64,000 nt of DNA, taken from Actinomycetes bacterium (GTDB lineage Bacteria > Actinomycetota > Acidimicrobiia > Spongiisociales > JAHEDJ01). The notes beneath the pieces were generated by a model that saw only the letters and a program-made list of their open reading frames with translations, made no database searches and had not been told where the DNA came from. Where the stretch lies: positions 62,001 through 126,000 of the forward strand of contig JAHEDK010000001.1 of assembly GCA_024641245.1 (NCBI GenBank), read 5' to 3'. The translations under genes and the position numbers were made by a program. Of this stretch, positions 10,009-20,867 are shown in pieces. The stretch's first letter is position 1; the number at the start of each line of letters is the position of its first letter.

Positions 10009-11058
10009 GTGCGCCGCCGTCTCCTCTTCGCTTTCAGCATTCTCATTGCTGCCCTGGGTCCGGCCGCCCTCGGATCGACCGCAGTTGATCGAGCGTTTGA
10101 CCTCGCCGAACTGCGTCTCGAGCGCCCGGCGCTCGAAGCGCTGGTAGGGAGTGCCCGAGCCGATTTCGAGATAGTCGGCGCCAGCCTCGAGTTGAGTCGT
10201 ATGGGACTCGACGCCGTTCTCGCCGAACAGATCGTCGCACTCGACCGGCTCGAGGAGGTGGAAGGTGATCTGCGAGCCGCTCGCGCCAGGTTCGATGACG
10301 GCATCGAGCAGTTGTACATCCGCGGCGGGACGGCGGCATTGACGGTCGTGATGTTCTTCGATGATCCCACTGATGCCGGTATCGCCACTCACTACCTCGA
10401 AGCTCTCAACGACTCCGAAACGGATTCATTGGGCGACATCGAGGAACTGCTCCCCGTCATGGATGAGCTCAAGTACACCGCCTTCGATGCAGTCGAGCTG
10501 GCCGAAGCCGACTATGCCGAGCGGGAGAGGGCGTTCCTGCTGGCCGCCGGCCACCTGTCGGAACTCGAGTCGGAGCTGGCACGGCTCAACGTGCGTATTG
10601 ACCGCCTGACGACAGAGTGGCGCGAATATCGTTTGGGACTCGTCGAAGACGTACTCCAGGCCACCGGCGCCACCGGCGTTCTGGCGGAGGTCACGGTTGA
10701 GCAGGGCGCACTGCGGGCTTCGTTGCCGCTCGGACCGACGATCGGCATCCCGCCGGGTCTCGAATCCACCGGGCGGGTCCTGTCTGGAGTTGCCTCGTGG
10801 TACGGGCCGGGATTCCATGGACGGCGGGCCTCGAGCGGCGCAATCTTCGATGAACGCGACTTCACAGTCGCCCACAAGACGCTCGCGCACGGGACGTTGC
10901 TCCTCGTCACATTCGGGGACAAGCAGGCCGTCGTGATGGTCAACGATCGGGGACCGTTCATCGAAGGCCGGTCGTTCGACCTATCGAAGGCCGCCGCCCA
11001 ATACCTAGGTGTTGGACTCAACCGGATCAGGGCGGAGGTCCTCGTAGCTGCTCCCTGA
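10009..11058 (+). CDS. Secreted coiled-coil protein with C-terminal RlpA-like double-psi beta-barrel
   Basis: Signal-like N-terminus, coiled coil, then [58 protein letters not shown]. Confidence 0.85.
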   Translation: MRRRLLFAFSILIAALGPAALGSTAVDRAFDLAELRLERPALEALVGSARADFEIVGASLELSRMGLDAVLAEQIVALDRLEEVEGDLRAARARFDDGIEQLYIRGGTAALTVVMFFDDPTDAGIATHYLEALNDSETDSLGDIEELLPVMDELKYTAFDAVELAEADYAERERAFLLAAGHLSELESELARLNVRIDRLTTEWREYRLGLVEDVLQATGATGVLAEVTVEQGALRASLPLGPTIGIPPGLESTGRVLSGVASWYGPGFHGRRASSGAIFDERDFTVAHKTLAHGTLLLVTFGDKQAVVMVNDRGPFIEGRSFDLSKAAAQYLGVGLNRIRAEVLVAAP

Positions 11059-11122
11059 TCGAGCAGCATCCGTGCGACGCTATCCTGCGCACGCTTCCTT
11101 TTCCCTACCCGTGAGATTCTCC

Positions 11123-13252
11123 ATGATCAAAATCCCTGTTCTCACGTCAGACGAACTCCGCATCCCCGAGCGATATTCGCTGCTCTACGAACTCGCCTAC
11201 AACCTCTGGTGGACGTGGGACCCGGTGGGTCAGGATCTCTGGCGAACCGTTGCTCCCGGTTTGTGGACCGAGTACCACAACCCGATCGACTTGCTACGGG
11301 CTCTCGACCCCGACACATGGGTGGCGCTCGACGAATCTGAGACATTCCACGACCTGTATACCGAGGCGACGCGCCGCTTCGAGGAGTACATGAACGACAC
11401 GGACACCTGGTGGACGAGGGAGCACGGCAAGGCGCTGCCGTCGGGCCCCATCGCCTATCTCTGCGCCGAATACGGAATCCACCAGGCGCTTCCGATCTAT
11501 TCCGGCGGTCTCGGCGTCCTGGCGGGCGACCACACAAAGGCGGCATCAGATCTGGGTCTCCCGTTCGTCGGCACGGGTTTGCTGTATCGCCGCGGGTATT
11601 TCCGCCAGGAGATCGATGCCACGGGAGATCAGCAGCACATGCATCCACACCTCGACGTCCGCCAATTGCCGGTTCGCCAGGTGGCGGGGCCGACCGGTGG
11701 TCAGCTCAAAGTCGCGGTCGATTTCCCCGGGCGCAAAGTCCAGGCCGTCGTCTGGTTGCTGCAGGTCGGGGTGGTACCGATCTTGCTGCTCGACACCGAC
11801 ATTCCCGAGAACGACCCGGCGGACCGGCCGATCACCCACACCCTCTACGTGCGTGGTCGGGAAATGCGCTTCTGCCAGGAGATGCTCCTCGGCATAGGGT
11901 CGGTCAAGGCTCTGACCTCGCTCGGCATCGAACCGTCGGTCTGGCACGTCAACGAGGGCCACGCGGCCATGTCGATACTCGAGCGGCTCAAAGACACCGT
12001 TGCGGAGGGTCACAGCCTCGCGGAAGCCGAGGAACTCGTGCGCTCTAACACGGCTTTCACGCTGCACACTCCGGTTCCGGCCGGCAACGAAGTCTTCGAT
12101 TTCTCACTTGTCGAGAGGTACTTCGGATACTGGCCCGGTCTGGTGGGTTGCGACCTCGGCTACCTGGCCAGGCTCGGTGCTTCTCATGACGCGGAGGATG
12201 GACGGTTCGACCTCGGTGCCATGGCCATCAAGATGGCCTCGACGGTGAACGGTGTCAGCCAGCGCCACGCGGGCATCGTCAACGACGGGTGGGGCCACCT
12301 GTTGCGTTCTCCTGCCATCGGCGTAACCAACGGCGTGCATACCCCGGGCTGGATCAGCCGTGACCTCGATCGGCTCCTCACCCGCCACATCAGCGTCAAC
12401 TGGCGGCACAAGCTGGTCGACGACCCGGGGGCGTTCGACGCTATTCGCAAGATTGACGACGCGGAACTCTGGGCAGCTCACCTCAGCCAGAAACGGTTGT
12501 TGACCCGTTTTGCTCGCGGTCGGATTCGCGGGCAATTCGCCCGACATGGAGCATCTCCCAACGAACTGCGTTCGGTCGAAACCATGTTTCCCAGCGATCG
12601 GCTCACGATCGGCTTTGCCCGCCGCTTCGCCGGTTACAAACGTTCCACCCTCATGTTCCACAACAAGCCGTGGCTTCAGGCCATCCTGACCAATCCGGAC
12701 CGCCCGGTGCAGATCGTGTTTGCCGGCAAGGCTCATCCTGCGGACCAATGGGGTAGCGGACTTCTTCAGGAAGTCCATGAGCTGGCCAACTCCCCCGAGT
12801 TCAAGGGCCACCTCTACGTCCTCGAGGACTACAGCCTCCGGATGGCCCAGTTCCTCGTCCAGGGTGTCGACGTGTGGTTGAACAACCCGCGCCCGCCTGA
12901 GGAGGCGAGCGGGACCTCCGGAATGAAGGCCGCCCTCAACGGTGCCCTCAACGTGTCAACACCGGATGGCTGGTGGATCGAAGGTCACAACGGCTCGAAC
13001 GGCTGGGTCTTCGGCAGCGAGCACGGAAACGGTGACCACGCCGCCCAGGACGGTGAAGACGCCGTAGCTCTCTATCACACTCTCCAGGATCAGGTGATTC
13101 CCGCCTTCTTCGACCGTGATGACAAGGGCGTTCCCCACGCCTGGGTGGCGATGATGAAGGAATCGATCATTTCGGTGGTCAATGACTTCTCCACGGCCCG
13201 CATGGTTTCCGAGTATGCAGAGAAGGTGTACCTGCCGCTCGCGGGTCGCTAG
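11123..13252 (+). CDS. glgP: Alpha-glucan (glycogen) phosphorylase, GT35 family
   Basis: PIAYLCAEYGIHQALPIYSGGLGVLAGDH; WHVNEGHAAM; RPPEEASGTSGMKAALNGALNVSTPDGWW. Confidence 0.93.
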   Translation: MIKIPVLTSDELRIPERYSLLYELAYNLWWTWDPVGQDLWRTVAPGLWTEYHNPIDLLRALDPDTWVALDESETFHDLYTEATRRFEEYMNDTDTWWTREHGKALPSGPIAYLCAEYGIHQALPIYSGGLGVLAGDHTKAASDLGLPFVGTGLLYRRGYFRQEIDATGDQQHMHPHLDVRQLPVRQVAGPTGGQLKVAVDFPGRKVQAVVWLLQVGVVPILLLDTDIPENDPADRPITHTLYVRGREMRFCQEMLLGIGSVKALTSLGIEPSVWHVNEGHAAMSILERLKDTVAEGHSLAEAEELVRSNTAFTLHTPVPAGNEVFDFSLVERYFGYWPGLVGCDLGYLARLGASHDAEDGRFDLGAMAIKMASTVNGVSQRHAGIVNDGWGHLLRSPAIGVTNGVHTPGWISRDLDRLLTRHISVNWRHKLVDDPGAFDAIRKIDDAELWAAHLSQKRLLTRFARGRIRGQFARHGASPNELRSVETMFPSDRLTIGFARRFAGYKRSTLMFHNKPWLQAILTNPDRPVQIVFAGKAHPADQWGSGLLQEVHELANSPEFKGHLYVLEDYSLRMAQFLVQGVDVWLNNPRPPEEASGTSGMKAALNGALNVSTPDGWWIEGHNGSNGWVFGSEHGNGDHAAQDGEDAVALYHTLQDQVIPAFFDRDDKGVPHAWVAMMKESIISVVNDFSTARMVSEYAEKVYLPLAGR

Positions 13253-13263
13253 TCGCTACCTGC

Positions 13264-14436
13264 CTAGAGGCGGTCGAGCGCCTTCCGCAACCCGCGCACT
13301 GCCTGAGCGATCCGGTGTTCGTTCTCCACGAGGGCGAACCGGACGTAGCCCTCCCCGGAGACCCCGAACCCGACGCCGGGGCTAACCGCCACCTTGGCCC
13401 GTTGCAGAAGGTCGATGGCGAAGTCGACTGAGCCCAGCTCACGATACGGATCGGGAATCGGGGCCCAAACGAACATCGTTCCCTTCGGTGCTTCCACTTT
13501 CCAGCCGGCGCGGTTGAGGCCGTCGATGAGTACATCGCGTCTGCGCGTGTAGGTCGCGTTCACCTCGGAGACAAACCCGTCACCCTCATTGAGAGCGATG
13601 ATCGAGGCAATCTGGATGGGCTGGAAGGTACCGTAATCTAGGTAGGACTTGAGTTTGGCCAGAGCCGCCACCATCTCGGCGTTCCCAACTACGAAACCGA
13701 CCCGCCAGCCCGCCATCGAGTGACCTTTGGTCATCGTATATAGCTCGACGCCGACGTCCTTGCCGCCCGGGACCTGGAGCAGACTAGGCGGTGAGTAACC
13801 GTCGAAGGACACGTCGGCGTATGCGAAGTCGTTGATGACGAACACGCCGTACTCCTTGGCAAGGGCGACGAGTCTGACGAAGAAGTCCTCTTCGACGCAC
13901 ATCGTGGTGGGGTTGTGGGGGAACGACACAAGGATCACCCTTGGTCGCGGCCAGGAGTCGTGGAAGGTCCTCTCCATCCGCTCGAAGAAGTCCTCGTCGG
14001 CGGACACGCGGACTTTGCGCACTTCTGCTCCGGCGAGGAGCGGCGCGTAGATGTGGATCGGATAGCTCGGCTCGGGAACGAGTGCGACATCACCGGGTTG
14101 CACGAGGGCCCACATCAGGTGCGATAGGCCCTCTTTGGCACCGATCGTGTTGATGATTTCCGTCTCGTGATCGAGTTCGATACCGAACCGTCGCTGGTAG
14201 CGGTCTGCAACGGCTTTCCGGAGATTTGGTATGCCCCGCGACTGCGAGTAGCGATGATTACGGGGATTCCGGGCGGCCTCGGTCAGCTTCTCGACAACCA
14301 CCGGATTGGTCGGAATGTCCGGATTACCGAACCCGAGATCGATGATGTCCTCACCCGCTTGCCGGGCTTCCCGCTTCAGCGCGTCGACCTTGGCAAAGAC
14401 GTACGGCGGCAGGCTGTGTATACGGCGAAATTCCAC
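13264..14436 (-). CDS. Class I/II pyridoxal-phosphate aminotransferase (AlaC/LL-DAP-like)
   Basis: [56 protein letters not shown]. Confidence 0.88.
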   Translation of the reverse strand: MEFRRIHSLPPYVFAKVDALKREARQAGEDIIDLGFGNPDIPTNPVVVEKLTEAARNPRNHRYSQSRGIPNLRKAVADRYQRRFGIELDHETEIINTIGAKEGLSHLMWALVQPGDVALVPEPSYPIHIYAPLLAGAEVRKVRVSADEDFFERMERTFHDSWPRPRVILVSFPHNPTTMCVEEDFFVRLVALAKEYGVFVINDFAYADVSFDGYSPPSLLQVPGGKDVGVELYTMTKGHSMAGWRVGFVVGNAEMVAALAKLKSYLDYGTFQPIQIASIIALNEGDGFVSEVNATYTRRRDVLIDGLNRAGWKVEAPKGTMFVWAPIPDPYRELGSVDFAIDLLQRAKVAVSPGVGFGVSGEGYVRFALVENEHRIAQAVRGLRKALDRL

Positions 14437-14536
14437 GGATTCTCCCTCCTCGCCGCAGCGTACCCGTTCTTGCGTAGATGGCTTCCTTCTCAGAGGAAGC
14501 GAAGTACGCATGAACGATGATCATGTTGAGTGGGAT

Positions 14537-17500
14537 CTATGTCGCGCGGCCGACCGCAACGTCGATCGGCGCGGTTGTCATGCCGATGCTGTTGGCCATC
14601 TGCCGGGCCTCTTCGAAGAGCGACTCGCGCTCCGGATGGTCTCCCGGCAGCAGGAAGGCGCCTGCCACAAGCAGGACGATGGCGGCCGGTGGCGAGGCCC
14701 AATACTCAGCCCACTGCCGAACCTTGTCTTTCAGAGCGCCGGTATCACCCGCCTCGGATCGATCGAGCGCCTCGAGTTCACCACGGAACGCCTTTACCCA
14801 CGCGTCGGAGGGTACCTCCGCCAACCGGTTTCGATACTCGGCGATCAGCTCGGGATCGCCTGACATCAGCGCCGACATACGCGCGAAAAACATGATGATT
14901 CCCTGTGAGAAGGTGAACCGCCGCGACAGATCCAGCGCCTCATCGAGACCATCACGAAACCGGCCCTCGGCCCAGGCGATGGTCATGGACGCCCTCTGAA
15001 TGGCCTGGAGAAGCTGAGGATCGTCCAGGTCGCCGATCAGTTCCCTTGCCTTGGCCAACTCTTCCTTCGCGAGAGCAACGTCGCCTTTGTTGGCCGAGGA
15101 CGATGACCGATACACATAGTGCTGGGACCACCAGTCCGCCGGGGCATCTGCGAAGACGGGGTCGTCGGTGATGGTCGCCGGAGCATCGAAGTCGCCCATG
15201 TAGATCCGGTAGGACGCCCAGTTGCCTGCGAAAAACTGGAGGTGGGACTTGTCCCCGAGTCGCCTCGACTCCCGGTAGCCGGCCTCAGTGGCCGCAATGC
15301 TCTCTTGAGGGTCAGGCGATCCGTAGCCGATATTGGCGAGTGCTCGGAGTTTGGTGCCGACCAGACCGTTCTCCTCGGCGATCTTGAGTGCCTCGCGGAG
15401 TAGCGCCATGGACTCGCGCGGTCGTCCCCGAGCCGATAGAGCGGTTCCCCGTGTGATCATCGATTGGGCGGCGACCTCGTCGAGATCGAGTAGATCGGCA
15501 GCCCGCATAGCCACCAGAGCCGTCGCCGCTGAGTCTCCTTCGCCTGCCAGCATCTCTGCCCGAGCTAGGGCCGTGTATGCCATGGTGAGTCCCACGTCTC
15601 CTTCAGGGTCCGGGTAATCGGCCAGATAGGGCGTGAGGACTTCAACAGCGCGTTTTGCGCGGTTGCTCACGTTGTAGGCCGTACCGAGCAAGCTCATCGC
15701 CCGAGCCTCCGTGCTCTGGTCGCCGAGTTCGTGGGCGACCTCGATAGAGCGCCGCGCATAGGCCTCGCACTCCTCATATCGAGCGAGATGCTCGGCGGCG
15801 GCGGCGGCGCGCTCGAGGAACGGCAGCAGATCGCCCGGTTCGACAAAGAACTCCTCCGCCTGCTTGGCCAGACCGAGGCATTGGTCCCAGGCGTTTAGGT
15901 CGTCAGCCCGGTCGATGGCGCCGAGCATGGCGGCCTTCGCTCGATCGCGAAGCCGCTCGGCGTCCTGTGGGTCGGGCATGGCCCTCAGCGTCTCGACGAG
16001 GTGGAAAGCCACCAACCCGGCCAGCTCGTCGTCTTCGAGGGAGGCGAAGAAGTCGGCGACCTTGAGGTGACGAACGCGACGAACCTCACGTGAGATGCGG
16101 GCGTGCGCGACCTCCCGTATCAGGCCCTGCACGAACCGATACTGACCACGCTCAGGTGAACGGGGGTCGCGGACGACTTCCAGCAACTCGTGCCGGACCA
16201 GAGGTTCCAGCCCGGACTCGAGATTCGCGATGGTCTGATCGGTCAGATACGCCAGGCCGTCCATGCTGAATGAATGACCCATGACTGCCGCGTCTTGCAG
16301 CAGGAGCCGATCCGCTTCGGCGAGTCGATCGAGGCGAGCACCGATTACAGCACTGACCGACTCGGGCACAGCTAGATCCTCGAGATCGCCGGTGATCTCA
16401 AACGCCCCGTCGCTCTGCTGGGCGATAACGCCCTGTCCGAGCAGCATGCGCACGAATTCGACTGCGTACATGGGAACGCCGCCCGACCGTTCGACCACAC
16501 CTCCGAGAGTCTCGTCGGGAATCCCCGGTACCAGCCCGGATACGAGGGCACTCATATCGTCATCGGCCAGGGGGCTGAGGTTGAGAGAGATAAACCCGCG
16601 CTTGCCAGCACCCCAGGCAGGTCGCCGATCGAGGAGGTCGGCGCGAGCCAGCGTGATGACCAGCATCGGATGATCTCGAGACCAGTCGGTTAGCTCTTCG
16701 ACGAAGTCCAGCAGGGCAGGGTCGGCCCAGTGGAGGTCTTCGAAAACGAGAACCGTGGTTCCCTTGGCGGCTATCCGCTCGAAGAAGAGCCGGTACGCCG
16801 CGGCTTGCTCGCTGCCTTCACCGACGTGGCCATCGCGTAGCCCGAGCAAACCTTCGAGGTGGGGTTCGACCCACCGCTGTTCGTCCGGGTCGGGGATGTA
16901 TGTGTCGATCATCTCCCGGAGTCGGGCTCGTGAGGTGGCGGAATCGTCGGTTGTGGCGATGCGGGCACGGTGGCGAACCATCTCACCGACCGCCCAGAAG
17001 GCGAGGTTGTCGCCGTAGGCGGGCGACCGACCCTGGTGCCAGTAAATGTCGTTTATGACACCATCGATGTACTTCTGGAACTCCCAGACGAGGCGGCTCT
17101 TGCCGATGCCGGCCTGCCCGATCACCGAAATGAGCCGTGCCCGTTGCTCGCGCTCGGCGGCGTGGAGCTGATCCTTGAGCATGCGCAGTTCGGGTTCGCG
17201 GCCGGTGAACGGTGGCTCGAGACCGTCGTTGCGGAGCGCACCGCCGATCTGGGCAACGATACGGAGGGCCTTCCACGCCGCGACCGGTAGCTCTTTGCCC
17301 TTCATATCGAGCGAACCGACCTCTTCGAACTGGATCGAATCGCCAGAGGCCCGGTAGGTGCTCTCCCCCACGTATACCGAGCCGGGTTCAGCCGAGCTTT
17401 GGAGCCGGGCGGCTGTGTTGACCAGGTCGCCGATCACCATGCCTTCAGAGTTGGTATCCGACCGGACCGATGCTTCACCCGTCAGCACCCCTGCCCTGGC

Positions 17501-18001
17501 TGCCATCTCGGGAACACCGACATCGGCTCCGAGCTTGGCCACCATGTCCACCAGTTCCATGCCTGCTCGAACGGCTCGTTCTGCATCGTCCTCGTTGGTA
17601 GCCACGGCGCCCCAGGCAGCCATGACGGCATCGCCGATGAACTTCTCGACGACGCCGCCGAAACGTTCGATGATCTCCCTGCTCCGGTCGAAGTAGTCGG
17701 AGAGGAACGAGCGGACGTCCTCGGCGTCACGACCTTCAGAGAACGACGTGTAGTTGACGAGGTCGACGAAGAGTACCGAGACGATCCGTCGCTCGAGGTC
17801 GGTGGTCGGCTCTGCCGCGACGGCTGCCGAAGGCGCTACTCCCCCGCCGGCCCCAAGATCCGTGCCGCATTCGCCGCAGAACCTATTGCCAGGTGGGTTT
17901 GCCGTGCCACAAGTCGGGCACGCGGCTGCCAGCTTGGTGCCGCAGTTTCCACAGTACTTCTGGCCGGCTTCGTTCTCCTGTCCACAGTTGGGGCAGGTCA
18001 T
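14537..18001 (-). CDS. Double zinc-ribbon + class III nucleotidyl cyclase + AAA ATPase + TPR-like protein
   Basis: CPNCGQ...CGNCG / CPTCG...CGECG; SVLFVDLVNYTSFSEG; EKFIGDAVMAAWG; GDLVNTAARL; GQAGIGKSRLVWEF Walker A. Confidence 0.88.
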   Translation of the reverse strand: MTCPNCGQENEAGQKYCGNCGTKLAAACPTCGTANPPGNRFCGECGTDLGAGGGVAPSAAVAAEPTTDLERRIVSVLFVDLVNYTSFSEGRDAEDVRSFLSDYFDRSREIIERFGGVVEKFIGDAVMAAWGAVATNEDDAERAVRAGMELVDMVAKLGADVGVPEMAARAGVLTGEASVRSDTNSEGMVIGDLVNTAARLQSSAEPGSVYVGESTYRASGDSIQFEEVGSLDMKGKELPVAAWKALRIVAQIGGALRNDGLEPPFTGREPELRMLKDQLHAAEREQRARLISVIGQAGIGKSRLVWEFQKYIDGVINDIYWHQGRSPAYGDNLAFWAVGEMVRHRARIATTDDSATSRARLREMIDTYIPDPDEQRWVEPHLEGLLGLRDGHVGEGSEQAAAYRLFFERIAAKGTTVLVFEDLHWADPALLDFVEELTDWSRDHPMLVITLARADLLDRRPAWGAGKRGFISLNLSPLADDDMSALVSGLVPGIPDETLGGVVERSGGVPMYAVEFVRMLLGQGVIAQQSDGAFEITGDLEDLAVPESVSAVIGARLDRLAEADRLLLQDAAVMGHSFSMDGLAYLTDQTIANLESGLEPLVRHELLEVVRDPRSPERGQYRFVQGLIREVAHARISREVRRVRHLKVADFFASLEDDELAGLVAFHLVETLRAMPDPQDAERLRDRAKAAMLGAIDRADDLNAWDQCLGLAKQAEEFFVEPGDLLPFLERAAAAAEHLARYEECEAYARRSIEVAHELGDQSTEARAMSLLGTAYNVSNRAKRAVEVLTPYLADYPDPEGDVGLTMAYTALARAEMLAGEGDSAATALVAMRAADLLDLDEVAAQSMITRGTALSARGRPRESMALLREALKIAEENGLVGTKLRALANIGYGSPDPQESIAATEAGYRESRRLGDKSHLQFFAGNWASYRIYMGDFDAPATITDDPVFADAPADWWSQHYVYRSSSSANKGDVALAKEELAKARELIGDLDDPQLLQAIQRASMTIAWAEGRFRDGLDEALDLSRRFTFSQGIIMFFARMSALMSGDPELIAEYRNRLAEVPSDAWVKAFRGELEALDRSEAGDTGALKDKVRQWAEYWASPPAAIVLLVAGAFLLPGDHPERESLFEEARQMANSIGMTTAPIDVAVGRAT

Positions 18002-18107
18002 GTCAGTCCCCCGCTATCTCCTCAGCCATGCGGCGTTTCCGTCGAGTAACCAACAAGATACGGTACGCGAGGCGGTTTTGCACCAAGGCAGGTCGATCGG
18101 TGCTCGA

Positions 18108-18908
18108 TCAACAGGGCTGGCAGGTCGGGCACCACCAGATAAGACGGTTGGCCATTTCCGTCCTCAACACCATGTCTCCGCAGCGGCGGCAAGGCCGTCC
18201 GTCTCTCTTGTAGACGTAGAGTCGCTCTTGGGGCGGTATGTCCTTTCGGGCACGGACGCCGACGTCGTTGGGACCAACGGTCACGATCCGGCCGGCCGTT
18301 TCACCGGCCCGAAGCTCTGATTTGATGATCGACCACAGGGCGGAGGCGTCGGAACCGTCGAGTTGATCTGCCGGCCGTTGTGGAGCAATCCCACATTTGA
18401 ATAACACTTCGGCCCGATAGACGTTTCCAACCCCGGCCACGATCTGTTGGTCGAGAAGCGCGGCTCCGATTGGGATACGGCGACGGGAGAGATTGCCGGC
18501 GAAGCGACGGCCGGCGCGCGGTTCCGCCAGAGGGTCGGGTCCGATTCGGGTCCGCAATCCATCTTCATCTTCGGGAGTAATGAGTTCACAGATCGTCGGT
18601 CCTGCCAGGTAGACCACCGCTCTGTGGTTGGCCATCGCCAGGCGGGTCATTTCGGTAGGCGGAGGCGGATCCGACTTGAACGTCTTGAACTTACCGAACA
18701 GTCCCAGGTGGACGTGCAGAGTGTCGCCGGAGTCCCACCGGTAGAGAAGGTGTTTTCCCAATGCCTCGATGTCGTCGAGTTCTCGACCGTCGAGCCGCGC
18801 CGCTCCAGCTGCAAACCTCCCCTGCGGCGACCAGATTCGAAGCCGTTCGCCGGCGAGGGCGGCTCGCTGGAGCCGTGCCTGTCGATGGATCGTATGTCCC
18901 TCGGGCAT
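18108..18908 (-). CDS. Fpg/Nei family DNA glycosylase (endonuclease VIII-like)
   Basis: MPEGHTIHRQA N-terminus; QQIVAGVGNVYRAEVLF; C-terminal CRRCG...CPTC zinc finger. Confidence 0.92.
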   Translation of the reverse strand: MPEGHTIHRQARLQRAALAGERLRIWSPQGRFAAGAARLDGRELDDIEALGKHLLYRWDSGDTLHVHLGLFGKFKTFKSDPPPPTEMTRLAMANHRAVVYLAGPTICELITPEDEDGLRTRIGPDPLAEPRAGRRFAGNLSRRRIPIGAALLDQQIVAGVGNVYRAEVLFKCGIAPQRPADQLDGSDASALWSIIKSELRAGETAGRIVTVGPNDVGVRARKDIPPQERLYVYKRDGRPCRRCGDMVLRTEMANRLIWWCPTCQPC

Positions 18909-18911
18909 CGT

Positions 18912-19649
18912 TCAGAACTTGATCCTGCGAGGCAACCCGACCCGTACGGGCACCCCTGCCGCGTAGTGCACCACCGGTATGCCATCCGGAGCCGGGTAGC
19001 CTGCGGCTGCTACAAGGTGATCGTCGATGTCGACGAGTTCGGCCAGCCTGAGGGACCACTCGGGATGATCGACCGGCGCGTAGCCGATCCCGCTCCCGAA
19101 TCTGCTGTAGAGGCCCCAGCGGGCGGTCAGAAAGCGCTCCAAGTCCCCTACGGTGCCAATCGGCGCACCGGGTTGTAGAGCTATCCGGCTGGCCGTGCCG
19201 GCCGGTCCGGGCCAGCGCGTGCGGGCCGTGTAGGTGATCTCATCGCCCGTTCGATCGATGCTCATTTCCGACCAACGATAGGGAAGCCGGTAGCTCCCTT
19301 GGGCGACGAGTACCGGAATCAGACGGGTTATGTCGAGCGATTCGAACCAAACGCCCGGATTGCCATCAGGACCGCGCACGTAGGTGCGAACGTTGGTCTC
19401 GGGAAACGACCCCAGATACGGAACCGCCGGCAAGAATGGCAGCCGTATACCTCGCATCTGGAAGGCTACGAGCCCCACCCAGGCGCGGTCTTCGAAGGTG
19501 TCTACCTGAAGTCCTGAGGGAAGCCGCGACTGCACAATCTCAGGATCAATCGGCCAGTGCAGAAACGTGACATCGTCCCACCGCTGCAACATGACGGCCC
19601 GTCGAACGGGACTAGGGGTGGTGAGGGGATAGTCGTTGGCCGTGATCAT
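18912..19649 (-). CDS. DUF2071 (YqjF-like) protein
   Basis: MLQRWDDVTFLHWPIDPEIVQSRLPSGLQVDTFEDRAWVGLVAFQMRGIRLP. Confidence 0.8.
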   Translation of the reverse strand: MITANDYPLTTPSPVRRAVMLQRWDDVTFLHWPIDPEIVQSRLPSGLQVDTFEDRAWVGLVAFQMRGIRLPFLPAVPYLGSFPETNVRTYVRGPDGNPGVWFESLDITRLIPVLVAQGSYRLPYRWSEMSIDRTGDEITYTARTRWPGPAGTASRIALQPGAPIGTVGDLERFLTARWGLYSRFGSGIGYAPVDHPEWSLRLAELVDIDDHLVAAAGYPAPDGIPVVHYAAGVPVRVGLPRRIKF

Positions 19650-19679
19650 GACATTCGGAACCGTGACCGCAGCTTCGGT

Positions 19680-20810
19680 TCAGGCGGCCTCAGGCCGCAC
19701 GTTGTGCAACGATGCCAGCGTCCGGGCGGTTTCGGCCACGGTGGCGAACTGAGCCTGAGTTATCGTGCCAACTGGAGTTGACCCTTCCCAGACCACGGCA
19801 AGCGGCGCAGTCGATATCTTGCGCAGCAGTCCCGCAGCCGGTTCATCGGCCCGAACTGCCGGGTACTCGTCGACCGGTCGTGCAACCGTGCGTACGGACG
19901 TTGTCCACCGATCACCGGCCTCCACTGCAGCCAGAGCTTCGACCGTCACCACCCCGCCGACCGATCCGCCCGGTTCGCCGACCAGATAAAAAGGGCGGAT
20001 CTGCCGGGTCGCATGTCCGTCAATGAACGCAGCGACCGAGAGCCAATCTCCGGCGACCGGTTCGACCGCCGTCATGATGTCACGTGCGGTTACGGCTCCC
20101 AGATCCTTGTTCAGCGACGCGAACTGGATTTCGGCCGTCGCCGCGTTTCTCAGGAACCAGCCGATGAACACAGTCCACAACCCGCCGAATCCGCCGAATA
20201 CGAGTTGCACCAGGCCCAGTGCCATTAGCGCGGATCCGAAGGTGCGACCCACCTTGCCGGCGGTTTGCGTTGCTCGTTCCCTATCCCCGTGGCGCTTCCA
20301 CAGCCCGGCGTGCAGGAGACGACCCCCGTCGAGAGGAGCGCCGGGAATCAAGTTGAAGACCGCCAATACGATATTGATGAGACCCGCCCAGCCAACGATG
20401 GCCGCGGGAAGTCCGGTCAGTACGGTCGCGATGCCGTAAAGCCCGGCGCCGAGCAGCAGACTGATGCCGGGTCCAACCCCGGCGATCTCTGCTTCGGCAC
20501 GGGGGGCTTCAGCCTCGCCCTCGAACTGGGCGACTCCGCCGAAAGCCCATAGCCTGATGCTTTCGACTTCGACTCCGTGACGGCGAGCCACGACCGCGTG
20601 GCCGAGTTCGTGGAGCAAAACGCTGCCGAGCAGAGCAGCGGCCGCGATCAGCCCTCCCACCAGATAGACGGCATCGCTCCGGCCGGGAACTGCGGCGGGT
20701 AAGAAGCCTCCTGAGGCGGAAAGCGTGATGAGGAAGGCGATCACCAGCACGCTCCAGTTGATTTCGATTCTGACACCGGCCAGGGTGCCGAGACTGAGGT
20801 TGTTTCTCAT
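19680..20810 (-). CDS. Site-2 protease family (M50) membrane metalloprotease, CBS-like C-terminus
   Basis: LHELGHAVVARRHG; NLIPGAPLDGGRLLHA. Confidence 0.88.
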   Translation of the reverse strand: MRNNLSLGTLAGVRIEINWSVLVIAFLITLSASGGFLPAAVPGRSDAVYLVGGLIAAAALLGSVLLHELGHAVVARRHGVEVESIRLWAFGGVAQFEGEAEAPRAEAEIAGVGPGISLLLGAGLYGIATVLTGLPAAIVGWAGLINIVLAVFNLIPGAPLDGGRLLHAGLWKRHGDRERATQTAGKVGRTFGSALMALGLVQLVFGGFGGLWTVFIGWFLRNAATAEIQFASLNKDLGAVTARDIMTAVEPVAGDWLSVAAFIDGHATRQIRPFYLVGEPGGSVGGVVTVEALAAVEAGDRWTTSVRTVARPVDEYPAVRADEPAAGLLRKISTAPLAVVWEGSTPVGTITQAQFATVAETARTLASLHNVRPEAA

Positions 20811-20867
20811 GGGATGACTCCTTTTTGGGGTCGGGCGACCGGGCAGTCGCCGGGAGGTGTTGTGAAA

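Noticed and set aside
8835-10088. 417-aa plus-strand ORF opposite threonine aldolase
   Set aside because: Antisense frame artefact; the minus-strand product has clear family motifs.
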